A stretch of DNA of 64,000 nucleotides from Gelidibacter salicanalis (lineage in GTDB: Bacteria > Bacteroidota > Bacteroidia > Flavobacteriales > Flavobacteriaceae): assembly GCF_016469035.1 (NCBI RefSeq), contig NZ_JAEHJZ010000018.1, forward strand, positions 62,001 through 126,000. The letters are read 5' to 3'. The first letter of the stretch is position 1. The number at the start of each line of letters is the position of its first letter. Shown one piece after another: positions 29,915 through 40,508 of the stretch. The notes below the pieces were generated by a model. That model was not told the DNA's origin, ran no database searches, and saw nothing but the letters and a program-made list of their open reading frames with translations. Both the position numbers and the translations under genes were made by a program.

Positions 29915-32593
29915 ATGATTAAATCCATTTATTTACTAAAACGATTACCACTTAAAACTGCCTATTTAATAGCGAGCCTAATTATTTTTGGCGTTGTTGT
30001 TTCTTGTGGTTCTTCTGTAAATGATAAAGAAAAAAAGTATGAATTTGCGTTTCAAGACACTTCTTTGGATTTCGATAAACGTGCAGAGGATTTGGTCAGT
30101 CAGATGACCTTATCAGAAAAAGTATCTCAAATGCGCTACGATGCTCCTGCGATTAAACGACTTGGAATTCCTGAATATAACTGGTGGAATGAGTGTCTAC
30201 ACGGTGTGGCAAGAGCAGGAAAAGCTACGGTCTTTCCACAAGGTATAGGTATGGGCTCCACTTGGAATCCAGAATTGATTTTTGAAATGGGAACAGCAGT
30301 TTCTGATGAGGCTCGGGCTAAACACCATAAATTTATTAAGGAAGATCAGCGTGGCATCTATCAAGGCTTAACATTTTGGACACCAAACATCAATATTTTT
30401 AGAGATCCGCGATGGGGAAGAGGGCAGGAAACGTATGGTGAAGACCCATATTTAACAAGTAGAATTGGTGTCAACTATATTAATGGACTTCAAGGTAATG
30501 ACGGTAAATATTTGAAATTGGTAGCGACTGCAAAACACTTTGCCGTACATAGTGGTCCGGAAAAATCTAGACACGAAGATAATTACCAAACATCCAATAA
30601 AGATTTATACGAAACCTATTTGCCAGCGTTTGAGGCTGCCGTTAAAGAAGCGAAGGTGCATTCTGTAATGTGTGCCTACAATAGATTTAGGGATGAAGCC
30701 TGTTGTGGAAGCAACCTTCTATTGAAAAAAATATTGCGTGACGATTGGGGATTTGAAGGCTATGTTGTATCTGATTGTTGGGCCATCAATGATTTTTGGG
30801 AGCCCAACCGTCATGGTCTAGCCGAAACACCGGCAGAAGCTGGTGCGCTTGCAGTTGAGCGTGGGACGGATTTAAATTGTGGTAGTGTTTTTGACCCTAA
30901 TTTGAAAGAAGCAGTTTTAAAGGAAATGATTGATGAGTCTAAATTGGACATCGCCTTAAAAAGATTGTTTACAGCGCGATTCAAACTGGGAATGTTTGAT
31001 CCGGAAGAAGATGTGTCCTTCAGCAAGATATCCTACGATGTTGTTGCGAGCAAAGAACATTATGCACTTTCTGAAAAAATAGCGAGAGAATCCATGGTCT
31101 TGTTAAAAAACGACAATAACACCTTACCATTATCAAAAAATATAAAATCGATTGCAGTCATTGGTCCAAATGCCAATTCTAAGCAGGCGCTTTTGGGCAA
31201 CTATCACGGAACACCACTAAACTACGAAACACCATTAAAAGCAATCAAGGATAAATTGCCAAATGCAACTGTCAACTACGCATTGGGAAGCGATATCGCA
31301 GAAGGTTGGCCCATATTGAATGCCATTCCGACTGAATTTTTAAAAAATGGGAAGGCCAATGGCTTGAAAGGCGAATATTACAATAATCAAGATTTAAAGG
31401 GAACCCCTGTGTTGACAAGAAACGATGCCATGATCGATTTTATCTGGACACCTGAAAGACCCATTTCAGAATTGCAAAAAGATGTCTTTTCCGTTCGGTG
31501 GACTGGTCAATTGGTGCCGAAAACATCAGGAACATACAGAGTAGGGTTAAAAGCAAGTAGCAGTGGCAAATTAATCGTGGATGGTACTGAATTATTTAAA
31601 TTTAGTGATGACCATGAGCCAAAAACGTTCTATTCCGATTTAACATTGGAAAAGGGAAAATCCTATAATATTCAGATTGAATACCATAATTATCACACTG
31701 ATCCACAAGCACATTTTGTTTGGGCTAAGATGAACGAAGATTTATTGACGCCAGCCATTGAAGCTGCAAAAAAATCTGAAGTGGTGGTGCTTTGCTTGGG
31801 TCTATCTCCAGAGATTGAAGGCGAAGAAATGCCTGTTTTATTGGAAGGTTTTGATAAAGGTGATCGCTCGGACATTACATTACCAAAAACTCAAATTCGT
31901 CTCATGAAAGAGATTGTCGCTTTAGGGAAACCAACAATTGTCGTTTTGATGAACGGTAGTGCCTTGGCGGTCAATTGGGCCGGAGATAATGTGCCTGCCA
32001 TCTTGGAGGCATGGTATCCAGGAGAATTTGGTGGAAAAGCTATTGCTGATGTACTTTTTGGTGACTATAATCCTGCAGGAAGACTTCCAGTAACCTTTTA
32101 TAAATCGGTAACTGATTTACCAGATTTTAAAGATTACAACATGGAGAATAGAACTTATAAATATTTTACAGGAGATCCTCTTTTTCCATTTGGTCATGGT
32201 TTAAGCTATACCAGTTTTGCATATACTAATTTGAACATCCCAGACGAGGTTACCATAAACAACGACATTAATGTAGATGTCGAGGTTAGAAATACAGGAG
32301 TAGTTGATGGAGATGAAGTCGTTCAGCTATATGTTTCTCACAAAGGAAAGGAAAATGCCGCCACTAGAACGTTGGTAGGTTTTGAAAGGATTCATTTAAA
32401 AGCTGGTGAAGCAAAAAAAGTAATGTTTATTATAAGCCCAAAAAGCTACGCTTTAATAAGTGAGAATGGTGAATCTTTATTAGAACCAGGATCATTAGAA
32501 TTAAGCGTTGGGGGAAAGCAACCAGGTTTTAAAGGGATTGCAGATACCGCCACAAGTGGAGTGATAACAAAAATAATATCACTAATAAATTAA
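29915..32593 (+). CDS. GH3 beta-xylosidase-type enzyme with PA14 insert, lipoprotein
   Basis: An 892-residue GH3 glycosidase. The N-terminus is a long lipoprotein signal with Cys31 (VVSCGSS). The TIM-barrel domain carries YNWWNECLHGVAR, TFWTPNINIFRDPRWGRGQETYGEDP and the nucleophile D287 in YVVSDCWAI. The NECLHG signature and overall layout resemble bacterial xylan beta-1,4-xylosidases (Xyl3A-like). A PA14 module is inserted in the second domain (about 483-605), then the alpha/beta sandwich resumes and a fibronectin-III-like domain closes the protein. It should remove xylose from xylo-oligosaccharides in the periplasm or on the surface. It starts the operon with susC, 42 bases upstream of it. 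Confidence 0.94.
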   Translation: MIKSIYLLKRLPLKTAYLIASLIIFGVVVSCGSSVNDKEKKYEFAFQDTSLDFDKRAEDLVSQMTLSEKVSQMRYDAPAIKRLGIPEYNWWNECLHGVARAGKATVFPQGIGMGSTWNPELIFEMGTAVSDEARAKHHKFIKEDQRGIYQGLTFWTPNINIFRDPRWGRGQETYGEDPYLTSRIGVNYINGLQGNDGKYLKLVATAKHFAVHSGPEKSRHEDNYQTSNKDLYETYLPAFEAAVKEAKVHSVMCAYNRFRDEACCGSNLLLKKILRDDWGFEGYVVSDCWAINDFWEPNRHGLAETPAEAGALAVERGTDLNCGSVFDPNLKEAVLKEMIDESKLDIALKRLFTARFKLGMFDPEEDVSFSKISYDVVASKEHYALSEKIARESMVLLKNDNNTLPLSKNIKSIAVIGPNANSKQALLGNYHGTPLNYETPLKAIKDKLPNATVNYALGSDIAEGWPILNAIPTEFLKNGKANGLKGEYYNNQDLKGTPVLTRNDAMIDFIWTPERPISELQKDVFSVRWTGQLVPKTSGTYRVGLKASSSGKLIVDGTELFKFSDDHEPKTFYSDLTLEKGKSYNIQIEYHNYHTDPQAHFVWAKMNEDLLTPAIEAAKKSEVVVLCLGLSPEIEGEEMPVLLEGFDKGDRSDITLPKTQIRLMKEIVALGKPTIVVLMNGSALAVNWAGDNVPAILEAWYPGEFGGKAIADVLFGDYNPAGRLPVTFYKSVTDLPDFKDYNMENRTYKYFTGDPLFPFGHGLSYTSFAYTNLNIPDEVTINNDINVDVEVRNTGVVDGDEVVQLYVSHKGKENAATRTLVGFERIHLKAGEAKKVMFIISPKSYALISENGESLLEPGSLELSVGGKQPGFKGIADTATSGVITKIISLIN

Positions 32594-32635
32594 ATAAAAA
32601 CAACCAAATAAATTAATAACTAAAACTATTTTAAT

Positions 32636-35600
32636 ATGAAGATCAAGTTTAAATTGGCAGTCATTGCTTTGGTAATGATTTGTACACAAAGCGTTTTCTC
32701 TCAGACAAAAACGCTGTCTGGTACTGTTTCAGATGAATCTGGAGTGCCAATTCCCGGTGTCTCCGTAATTGCTGTGGGAACAACAAATGGAACTTCTACA
32801 GATTTTGATGGGAATTTTAATATTACAATCCTTTCCAATCAAGCAAAAACTTTAATGTTTTCATATATTGGTTATGCTTCACAAGAGGTAAACGTATCTA
32901 ACAAAACCAATTTTAATATAATAATGTTAGAAGACCAAACTCAGTTAGACGAAGTTGTTGTGGTAGGTTATGGTACGGTACTCAAAAAAGATGTTACTGG
33001 AGCAGTGACAACTGTGAAAGTTAACGCTGATGTAGCTATTCAATCAAACTCTGTAGAACAATTGCTACAGGGTAACGCAGCAGGGGTTCAAGTTACTCAA
33101 AATGCAGGATCATTAGGATCTGGTATTAGCGTAAAGATTAGAGGTGCTAATAGTTTAAGGGGAAACAATGAGCCACTTTATGTTATCGATGGTGTTATTA
33201 TATCCTCAGCTGGAGAAGATGTAATAGCTTCTGGAGGCGTGGGTAATTCAGGTCAAGAAAATCAAAATGGTTTAACTGGAATTAATCCAAGGGATATTGA
33301 AAGTATTCAAATTTTAAAAGATGCATCAGCTACAGCTATTTATGGTTCTAGGGGAGCAAATGGAGTGGTATTAATAACAACAAAGAAAGGGAAGAATGGG
33401 AAGGTTAAAATCAATTCATTTATAACAACATCTGTAAGAACAATCACAAAAAAATATGACGTTTTAAATGGTGTTGATTATGCTAACTATCAAAATGAAA
33501 TAGATGGATTAAATGGTGAAGATCCAGGATACGAAATAAATGGTTCGCAAGTATTTGGAGTTGCTTATGATGCTGCAAATAATCCAACAGTTTCAAATAC
33601 CCCTGCACAAATTTTAAATTGGCAAGATGAATTATACCGACAAGGATTTAGTACGAAAGTAGGAATGTCTGCTTCTGGAGGTAGTGATAATGGTAATTAT
33701 TATATATCTGCAGGGTTTGACGATCAACAAGGTATTGTTGCTAATTCGAGTCTTAAAAGTGGTGATTTAAGAATTAATTTAAATCAAGATCTTAATGAGA
33801 ATTTAAAACTAGAGACAAGAGTCAGTGGGTTTTTTAATAGCACCGATTTTACAGAATCAGGAGATTTGATTGGGGGCAGTGAAAGTTTTGTTAATAATGT
33901 TATAACATTTAGACCTGTAATTACTGGAGAAATTGAAGATTTAGGGCAAGATTTAGAAGCTGCAAACCCTTATTCATGGGTAAATGATTTTTCTGATTTT
34001 TCTAAAGAAAAAAGATATATTGGATCTTTAGGACTTACTTATGAACTTCCTTTAGAAGGTTTAAGTTATCAAATACAAGCAGGAGGAGATGTAAGAACAA
34101 AAGATAGAAGACGTTTTTATGGAATAACAACTTATCAAGGTGCTAATGCAAACGGGGCACTACAAATATCAACTTTAAATGCATCATCGTATCAAATTAA
34201 TAATTTTTTGAGATTCAATAGAACATTTAACAATAAGCATAGAATAAATGCAACTGCTGGTGTTACCTATGATGTAAGAAATGTAGAAAATAGTATTTAT
34301 GCTGTTGAAGATTTTGTAACTACAGAGCTGACTACAGAACAGCCATTTTTAGCGTCTATAATTACACAGCCATTACAATTTTTTAGATCAGATCAACAAA
34401 TTTTTTCTTTATTAGGGCGTGTAAATTACACCTTTAATGATAAATATATCCTAACAGCATCTTTCCGTAGGGATGGGGTGTCGAAATTCTCAAAGAATAA
34501 CAGATATGGATTTTTTCCTTCATTTGCAGTAGCATGGAGACTTGAAGATGAAAAATTTATTAAAAGTTTAAACCTTTTTGAAGATTTAAAACTAAGAGCT
34601 GGTTGGGGCCAAATAGGAAATCATGGTATTGGGCCTTACGGAACATTGTCTAATTATGGAATAAACGGATCCTTATATGGAACTCCTGGAAATGGAACAA
34701 GTGTGCCATTATCGCTAAATAACATTGCAAACCCTAACTTAACTTGGGAAACTACCGAACAACTAAACTTTGGTTTAGATTTTGCGACTAAAAACAATAG
34801 GTTTTCTGGAAGTATTGATATGTATGATAAGACGACGAAAGATTTATTGCAAAGGAGTCCAATTCCAACTTCTTCAGGATTTGGTACTATACTTATAAAT
34901 AGAGGAACCATTTCTAACAAAGGATTAGAAGTAGCATTTAATGTAGCTCCTGTTTCTACAGACGATTTTCAAATAAATATAGGTGCAAATATTGCATTTA
35001 ATAAAACTAAAATTGAAACTTTAGGGATTCCTTTAAAAGATTTTTATATAGATGGTACTGCGCAACAAAAGTCTTTCTACTTTGGAGATAATATTAGTCG
35101 AGGGCTTGTATTCAAATCACCAGCAAATGTATTTGTAGAAGGTGAAGAAATGAGTCTTTTTTATGGTTATCAAACCAATGGGGTATATCAAACAGAAGAT
35201 ACAGATCTAACAGAAGGTGCGAAACCGGGTGATATAAGAATTGTAGATCAAAATAAAGACGGTAAAATCGATTTGTTAGATAGAACATTTATTGGAAATC
35301 CAAACCCAGATTTTGTTTATGGGTTTGATTTAAATTTCAAATTAAAAAGACTTACTGCTAATTTCCAATTTAATGGGGTTTACGGTAACGATATTGCTAA
35401 TGGTAACTTGTTGCGATTAGGAAATGCAGAAGGCGATGGTGGAAATATATTAACGGCCACCTATAATAATGCTTGGAGGCCAAACAGTCAATCAAACATC
35501 TATCCAAGAATAGGATTTACTACCGAAAACCGTCCTGCAATTTCAGATCGTATTATTGAAGATGGCAGTTATTTGAGATTGAACAATGTGACTATTGGAT

Positions 35601-35803
35601 ATGATATCCCTGTTGAAAAAAGTAAGTTTTTTGAACGTCTGAATGTGTATATCGCAGGTCAAAATTTAGTAACCTGGACACATTATAGCGGATACAATCC
35701 TGAGATTACAAACTTTTTATACACTGGACTTATAAATGGTGTTGATTGGAATGGATCGCCAAATGCAAGTACTATATTATTAGGATTAAATATTAATTTC
35801 TAA
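32636..35803 (+). CDS. SusC/RagA-type TonB-dependent outer-membrane transporter
   Basis: A 1055-residue outer-membrane transporter. After a signal peptide (about 1-22) comes the carboxypeptidase-regulatory-like domain (about 25-100; GTVSDESGVPIPGVSV, GNFNITI), then the TonB-box region DEVVVVGYGT, the plug domain (AIYGSRGANGVVLITTKKGK) and a long beta-barrel ending in LLGLNINF. SusC proteins import oligosaccharides with a SusD lid and TonB energy. It lies 42 bases after GH3 and 40 bases before its SusD partner. Given GH3 and three GH10 xylanases nearby, xylan fragments are the likely cargo (inference). Its base composition is more AT-rich than the second SusC at 46903. Confidence 0.97.
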   Translation: MKIKFKLAVIALVMICTQSVFSQTKTLSGTVSDESGVPIPGVSVIAVGTTNGTSTDFDGNFNITILSNQAKTLMFSYIGYASQEVNVSNKTNFNIIMLEDQTQLDEVVVVGYGTVLKKDVTGAVTTVKVNADVAIQSNSVEQLLQGNAAGVQVTQNAGSLGSGISVKIRGANSLRGNNEPLYVIDGVIISSAGEDVIASGGVGNSGQENQNGLTGINPRDIESIQILKDASATAIYGSRGANGVVLITTKKGKNGKVKINSFITTSVRTITKKYDVLNGVDYANYQNEIDGLNGEDPGYEINGSQVFGVAYDAANNPTVSNTPAQILNWQDELYRQGFSTKVGMSASGGSDNGNYYISAGFDDQQGIVANSSLKSGDLRINLNQDLNENLKLETRVSGFFNSTDFTESGDLIGGSESFVNNVITFRPVITGEIEDLGQDLEAANPYSWVNDFSDFSKEKRYIGSLGLTYELPLEGLSYQIQAGGDVRTKDRRRFYGITTYQGANANGALQISTLNASSYQINNFLRFNRTFNNKHRINATAGVTYDVRNVENSIYAVEDFVTTELTTEQPFLASIITQPLQFFRSDQQIFSLLGRVNYTFNDKYILTASFRRDGVSKFSKNNRYGFFPSFAVAWRLEDEKFIKSLNLFEDLKLRAGWGQIGNHGIGPYGTLSNYGINGSLYGTPGNGTSVPLSLNNIANPNLTWETTEQLNFGLDFATKNNRFSGSIDMYDKTTKDLLQRSPIPTSSGFGTILINRGTISNKGLEVAFNVAPVSTDDFQINIGANIAFNKTKIETLGIPLKDFYIDGTAQQKSFYFGDNISRGLVFKSPANVFVEGEEMSLFYGYQTNGVYQTEDTDLTEGAKPGDIRIVDQNKDGKIDLLDRTFIGNPNPDFVYGFDLNFKLKRLTANFQFNGVYGNDIANGNLLRLGNAEGDGGNILTATYNNAWRPNSQSNIYPRIGFTTENRPAISDRIIEDGSYLRLNNVTIGYDIPVEKSKFFERLNVYIAGQNLVTWTHYSGYNPEITNFLYTGLINGVDWNGSPNASTILLGLNINF

Positions 35804-35843
35804 GCACCATTGAATATTAAAAAAAAACAAAAAACAGAAACAC

Positions 35844-37361
35844 ATGAAAAATTTCAAATTTATTTTAATATTGATTTTTGGTTTTTTATCTAGTTCATGT
35901 AACTTAGATGAAGATCCAATATTTTTAGACGAAACATTATATGATACGCCACAAAGTGCATCTGCTGCATTAGATGGCATTTATCAAGAGCTAACCAATT
36001 ACAATACGCTAGAACGCCGTATATTTGTAGTCAATGGTTTTTCAGGATTATTTGTCGCAGCTAGAGGTGGGGACAATATAAATAGTAGTCATAACTCACA
36101 GATCGTTTCATTAAAGCCTACTTATGATGGTGATTCTGAATCCATGTGGGGTGGTTTGTACGGTGCTATAGCACAAACAAATTCAGCAATTAAATCAATT
36201 ACAGTTGTTGATAATCCTTCTACCAAAGATGAATTGCTTTTTAGCGATATCGCCGGTCATGCGTATTTTGTGCGTGCATGGTCATACTTTTCTTTAGTAA
36301 GACTTTTTGGAGATATTCCTTTATGGTTGGAACTTGCTGATTCTGAAAATTTAAATAAATCAAAATCAACAGCGAAAGAGGTTTATGCACAAGTTATTAG
36401 TGATGCTAAAAATGCAGCTAGTTTATTAAATGGAGCAAGTGGTAATGGTTATCCGAAACGATATGCTGCCAATATGCTATTAGCAAAAGTGTATATGACA
36501 TTGGCTACCAATCCAGATTTACGTGAAGGTTCATTAACAGAAATGGACTATTGGCAAATGGCATATACTGAAGCTATGAAAGTATATGGAATATATACTT
36601 TAGTACCTAATTACAGTAGCTTGTTTACCGATTCAAATGAAAATTCCACAGAATCTATTTTTGAACTTCAAATAAGTCAAGATGCTGCAAATTCACAAAT
36701 GGGAAGAAATTTTACACCACCCAATTATAAGGCATCACAAGCTTATGGATACCTTAGAGTACATGCTGATGTTTATGACCAGCATGTTAATACATATCCA
36801 GGAGACCCAAGAATTGATGCCACTTATTTAAGTGAATATGCAAATGCTAACACTGGAGATATCATTAAAGTTTATCCTGCCGATGCAACACGAGCAAATT
36901 TTAAAATAGCGAATCCATACTTTTTTAAATTTGCTGAAAAAGATAAGACTCATAGTAACCAGTTTAATAACCAGAACCACATTATATACCGTTACGGAGA
37001 ATTACTCATTATGCTTGCCGAAATTTCTAATGAATTACAAAATGGTCAACAATTAGGTTATGTTACAGAATTGTTGGACAGAGTAGGCAAAGTACCTCAC
37101 GCTGGGTATCTAGGATCTAAAGAAAATTTTAGAGATGCGATAATGATGGAATACCGTTTTGAATTAATAGGCGAAGGAGAAGATTCGCATAACAATAGAC
37201 GTAGAGGGTTTGATTATTTTCTAAAGAACACGATAAATAAACATAATAATAACCCCGGTTTTAATGCCAATGTAGATCTTACATTAAATACGACTAAATC
37301 GGAAGTTATGGGGTTACCAATTCCGCTAAAAGAAGTTAACACAAATGAACTTATAAACTAG
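35844..37361 (+). CDS. SusD/RagB-type surface glycan-binding lipoprotein
   Basis: A 505-residue lipoprotein (Cys19 after FLSSS) of the SusD/RagB family, with the all-helical TPR core. Characteristic pieces are ALDGIYQEL early, GHAYFVRAWSYFSLVRLFGDIPL near the middle, ANMLLAKVYM, YRYGELLIMLAEI, and the C-terminal MEYRFELIGEGEDSHNNRRRG. SusD sits over the SusC channel and binds the glycan. It is the immediate downstream partner of SusC at 32636. A 15-bp hairpin follows 14 bases after the stop and probably separates it from the GH10 genes. Confidence 0.96.
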   Translation: MKNFKFILILIFGFLSSSCNLDEDPIFLDETLYDTPQSASAALDGIYQELTNYNTLERRIFVVNGFSGLFVAARGGDNINSSHNSQIVSLKPTYDGDSESMWGGLYGAIAQTNSAIKSITVVDNPSTKDELLFSDIAGHAYFVRAWSYFSLVRLFGDIPLWLELADSENLNKSKSTAKEVYAQVISDAKNAASLLNGASGNGYPKRYAANMLLAKVYMTLATNPDLREGSLTEMDYWQMAYTEAMKVYGIYTLVPNYSSLFTDSNENSTESIFELQISQDAANSQMGRNFTPPNYKASQAYGYLRVHADVYDQHVNTYPGDPRIDATYLSEYANANTGDIIKVYPADATRANFKIANPYFFKFAEKDKTHSNQFNNQNHIIYRYGELLIMLAEISNELQNGQQLGYVTELLDRVGKVPHAGYLGSKENFRDAIMMEYRFELIGEGEDSHNNRRRGFDYFLKNTINKHNNNPGFNANVDLTLNTTKSEVMGLPIPLKEVNTNELIN

Positions 37362-37719
37362 TTTTAATGATTAAATAGAATAAGTCATAGTTATCATTGC
37401 TATGGCTTGTTCTATTAAATGTCTATAAACGAATTGCTTGGGGGTAAATTGTGGAGTTTATAAAACATTCACGCCCAATACTACAAGTGGTCTCCTTATT
37501 CTTTTATTGATGAGTTTTACTTGCTAATAAGTTTGTTTGTTGGCGGTAATTTACCCGTAACGTTAATCGTGTACCAATATCCAGTATTTGTGGTTATAGA
37601 TTATATAAGAGTATTTTAAATAGTAAATGGGAATGAAGTCACAATATCTCTATTTATAAAGTATAAGATGCATTATATAACTTCTCAATAGACTTTAATT
37701 ATTAAAAAAGTATAGCAAT
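37362..37719. other. Spacer between susD and the first GH10 gene
   Basis: A 358-base spacer. It opens with the hairpin at 37376-37414. The remainder is AT-rich without a supported reading frame and probably holds a promoter for the GH10 genes, though no exact site could be assigned. Confidence 0.45.
37376..37414 (+). terminator. Long hairpin after susD
   Basis: TAGAATAAGTCATAG (37376-37390) pairs with CTATGGCTTGTTCTA (37400-37414) as a 15-bp stem including two G-U pairs, with a 9-base loop. Only a weak T-run follows, so it may be a partial terminator or an mRNA-stabilising 3' structure for the GH3-susC-susD message. Confidence 0.6.
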
Positions 37720-38907
37720 ATGAAAAAACTTACAGTTAAAAATTTTTCTAAAGTAATTTGTGCCTTACTTATATTAACAGGATGCAATGATAAAACGACT
37801 ATAGAGAATACAACTTCACCAGAATCAAATAAAAATCAAGATATAGGATTAAAATTTGCTTTTAAAAATCACTTTCTAATAGGTAGTGCATTAAGTGTCA
37901 ATGATGTTTTGGATAAGGATAATACTTCAAAACAAATAGTAAAAAAGGAGTTCAATACTATAACTCCAGAAAACTGTATGAAAGCTGAAATTGTAAATCC
38001 AAAGCCTGGAGTTTATGATTTTATAGCAGCAGATGCTTTTGTTGCCTTTGGTCAAGAAAACAACATGTTTATTATTGGTCACACTTTGATATGGCATAAT
38101 CAAACACCTGCTTGGTTTTTTACCAATAAAAATGGTGAACCCAATTCTCCTGAAGAGCAGAAAGCACAATTGCGTAAACATATAGAAGCGGTTGCGGGAA
38201 GATATGCTGGAAAAGTGCAAGCTTGGGATGTTGTAAACGAGGTTATTGATGATGATGGCTCTTATAGATCGACCACATGGGTAAATAGTATTGGTGATGG
38301 TGATGAGATGGTTAAACTGGCCTTTAAATATGCAAGTGAATATGCGCCTGATACGGAACTATATTATAATGATTTTAATGCTTGGCGCCCTGAAAAAAGA
38401 GACGGAATTGTTCGGATGATAAAGATGCTTAAAGATGCTGGAATTAGAATAGATGGTATAGGAATTCAAGCGCATTGGGGTTTAAATTTCCCTAAGAATG
38501 AATATATTCAAGAGGCTATCGATGCTTATGCTGCATTAGGCGTTAAAGTTATGATTACAGAATTAGATGTTGATGTATTACCACTTACTAAAGAAGGTCA
38601 AATCATTGGGCGTAGTATGATGGAACCTCAGTTTCAATTAGAAGAGTTCGAAACATTTCTAGACCCCTACAAAGAAGGTTTACCAGAATCCGTAGAACAG
38701 AAACTAGCTAATCGTTATAAAGAATTATTTGGAATTTTTGTAAAGAACAGCGATAAAATAGATAGAGTCACTTTTTGGGGAATGCATGATGGTATGTCCT
38801 GGAAAAATGATTATCCAATACCAAATAGGACTAATTATCCGCTTCTGTACAATAGAGATATGAAACCAAAACTGGCGAGACAGGCCGTTTTAGAGAGTCT
38901 CAAATAA
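37720..38907 (+). CDS. GH10 endo-beta-1,4-xylanase, lipoprotein (first of three in a row)
   Basis: A 395-residue GH10 enzyme with a lipoprotein signal (lipobox LTGC, Cys22). The catalytic domain starts near residue 45. HTLIWHNQTPAWF marks the substrate cleft, E174 in WDVVNEV is the acid/base, and E281 in ITELDVD the nucleophile. Length indicates one catalytic domain with a short linker. It resembles the GH10 at 9047 in having the ALG.KV..TELD region and a long loop before the final WG.HDG.SWKND segment. Expected role: surface or periplasmic cleavage of xylan feeding the SusC/SusD pair just upstream. A perfect 11-bp hairpin follows the gene. Confidence 0.95.
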   Translation: MKKLTVKNFSKVICALLILTGCNDKTTIENTTSPESNKNQDIGLKFAFKNHFLIGSALSVNDVLDKDNTSKQIVKKEFNTITPENCMKAEIVNPKPGVYDFIAADAFVAFGQENNMFIIGHTLIWHNQTPAWFFTNKNGEPNSPEEQKAQLRKHIEAVAGRYAGKVQAWDVVNEVIDDDGSYRSTTWVNSIGDGDEMVKLAFKYASEYAPDTELYYNDFNAWRPEKRDGIVRMIKMLKDAGIRIDGIGIQAHWGLNFPKNEYIQEAIDAYAALGVKVMITELDVDVLPLTKEGQIIGRSMMEPQFQLEEFETFLDPYKEGLPESVEQKLANRYKELFGIFVKNSDKIDRVTFWGMHDGMSWKNDYPIPNRTNYPLLYNRDMKPKLARQAVLESLK

Positions 38908-38934
38908 CAAGTAAATCTATACTAAGAAAACTCT

Positions 38935-38966
38935 AAAGATGAATTAAGTTGTTTCAATTCATCTTT
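38935..38966 (+). terminator. Perfect 11-bp hairpin after the first GH10 gene
   Basis: AAAGATGAATT (38935-38945) and AATTCATCTTT (38956-38966) are exact complements with a 10-base loop. It lies 28 bases past the stop codon. It has no long T-run; it is a likely terminator or 3' processing hairpin. Confidence 0.6.
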
Positions 38967-39057
38967 CTTGAGATATGGCGACTTCATTGAGAATATCTAT
39001 TATTGGCGATCTTCAAAGTAAAAAAATAAGAGTATACATTATTGATTCCTAAATATT

Positions 39058-40416
39058 ATGAAGATAAATAAATTAATACTATTATTCGTTACAACGTTGT
39101 TTTTAGGCTCTTGTTCTAACGATGAACAGGGAAGTACAATTGAGTCTGAAGTTGAAACGCCAGTTACAGTCAAAGCTTCATTTAGTTATACCATTTCAGC
39201 TACAGATCCTTATGTAGCCATATTTCAAAATACTACGGAAAGTTCATTTCAATATCAAAGTTTGTGGGATTATGGTTTAGGTGAAGGAAAGGTCAATGTT
39301 GGCAGCGGTTTAGTAGAGGTGAGATATAATGAAGTTGGCAATTATACCGTGAAATTTTATGCTGTTTATAATGGCGTTACAACAGAAGAAAGTAAAACTA
39401 TAAAAGTTGATGAAAATGGAATTTGCCCTAATGGACTTTGTGGATCTACAAGTAGCACAAGTTTAAAGGATGCGGCAACAACTTTTGCCGTTGGAAATAT
39501 CACCAGATCATCATGGGTAATAGGAAGCGGAAAGTACATTGAACTATTAAAGAATGAATTTAATAGTTTGACTTCCGAATATGAAATGAAGATGAACGTT
39601 ATGTATCCTGCTCAAGGGTCTTATAATTTTAGTGCTGCTGATGCTATTGTTAGTTTTGCACAGGCAAACGATATGTATGTGCATGGTCATGCATTAATTT
39701 GGCACAATGCGACACCAAGTTGGGTTGAAAATTTCTCTGGAACTGACGCTGAATTTGAAGCCATGGTGAAAGCATATATTACAACTACAGTTACGAGATA
39801 CAAAGGAAAAGTACGTTCTTGGGATGTTGTAAACGAGGCACTGGAAGATGGAAGCGGCAACCCTTTAAGAAAATCTGTTTTCAAACAAAAAATGGGAGAT
39901 GATTATATTAAAAAATGTTTTCAATTTGCGAGAGATGCAGATCCAGATGTATTGCTTTTTTACAACGATTATAATATGGCTTCTAGCGCAACAAAAAGAG
40001 CAGCAATGTTTACATTGGTTGATGAATTAGGTGATTTAATTGATGGCGTAGGTGCTCAAATGCATATTTCATACAACGGCCCTTCAGCGTCTCAAATTAA
40101 AAATTTAGCTGATGGTGTTATTTCAAGAAATTTAAAACTACATTTTGCTGAATTAGACATTAGAGCTAATCCTAATAACGATTTAACTGTGCTGTCAAAC
40201 GATAGAGCTAAAGCACAAAGCGCAAAATATAAAGAAGTAGTTCAAATATATAATTCAATTCCTTTAGAAAATAAATTTGCGCTAACCGTTTGGGGAGTTC
40301 GAGATAATGAGTCTTGGTTAATAGATTTCTGGGGAAATGCAGATTGGCCTTTACTGTTTGATTCAAATTATAATAAAAAACTATCGTATTACGGATTCCT
40401 AGGAGGATTGCAATAA
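39058..40416 (+). CDS. GH10 xylanase with N-terminal Ig/PKD-like domain, lipoprotein
   Basis: A 452-residue lipoprotein (lipobox LGSC, Cys19). Residues about 35-118 form a beta-rich module with WDYGLGEG and GNYTVKFYAVYNGVTTE, the look of a PKD/Ig-like domain. A short Cys-containing linker (CPNGLC) leads to the GH10 domain. Catalytic residues are E260 (SWDVVNEAL, acid/base) and E365 (FAELDIRA, nucleophile); GHALIWHNATPSW is the conserved cleft motif. The extra domain probably acts as a spacer lifting the enzyme off the outer membrane (inference). It lies 150 bases after the first GH10 and 92 before the third. Confidence 0.94.
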   Translation: MKINKLILLFVTTLFLGSCSNDEQGSTIESEVETPVTVKASFSYTISATDPYVAIFQNTTESSFQYQSLWDYGLGEGKVNVGSGLVEVRYNEVGNYTVKFYAVYNGVTTEESKTIKVDENGICPNGLCGSTSSTSLKDAATTFAVGNITRSSWVIGSGKYIELLKNEFNSLTSEYEMKMNVMYPAQGSYNFSAADAIVSFAQANDMYVHGHALIWHNATPSWVENFSGTDAEFEAMVKAYITTTVTRYKGKVRSWDVVNEALEDGSGNPLRKSVFKQKMGDDYIKKCFQFARDADPDVLLFYNDYNMASSATKRAAMFTLVDELGDLIDGVGAQMHISYNGPSASQIKNLADGVISRNLKLHFAELDIRANPNNDLTVLSNDRAKAQSAKYKEVVQIYNSIPLENKFALTVWGVRDNESWLIDFWGNADWPLLFDSNYNKKLSYYGFLGGLQ

Positions 40417-40508
40417 ATAAATTTCATAAATTTCAAAAACAGGTTTAAGATTTAAAAGAGTGTTTTTTAAATTTTAGAACTGTTTTTTCTGTAAAAAAGA
40501 TAATAAAC

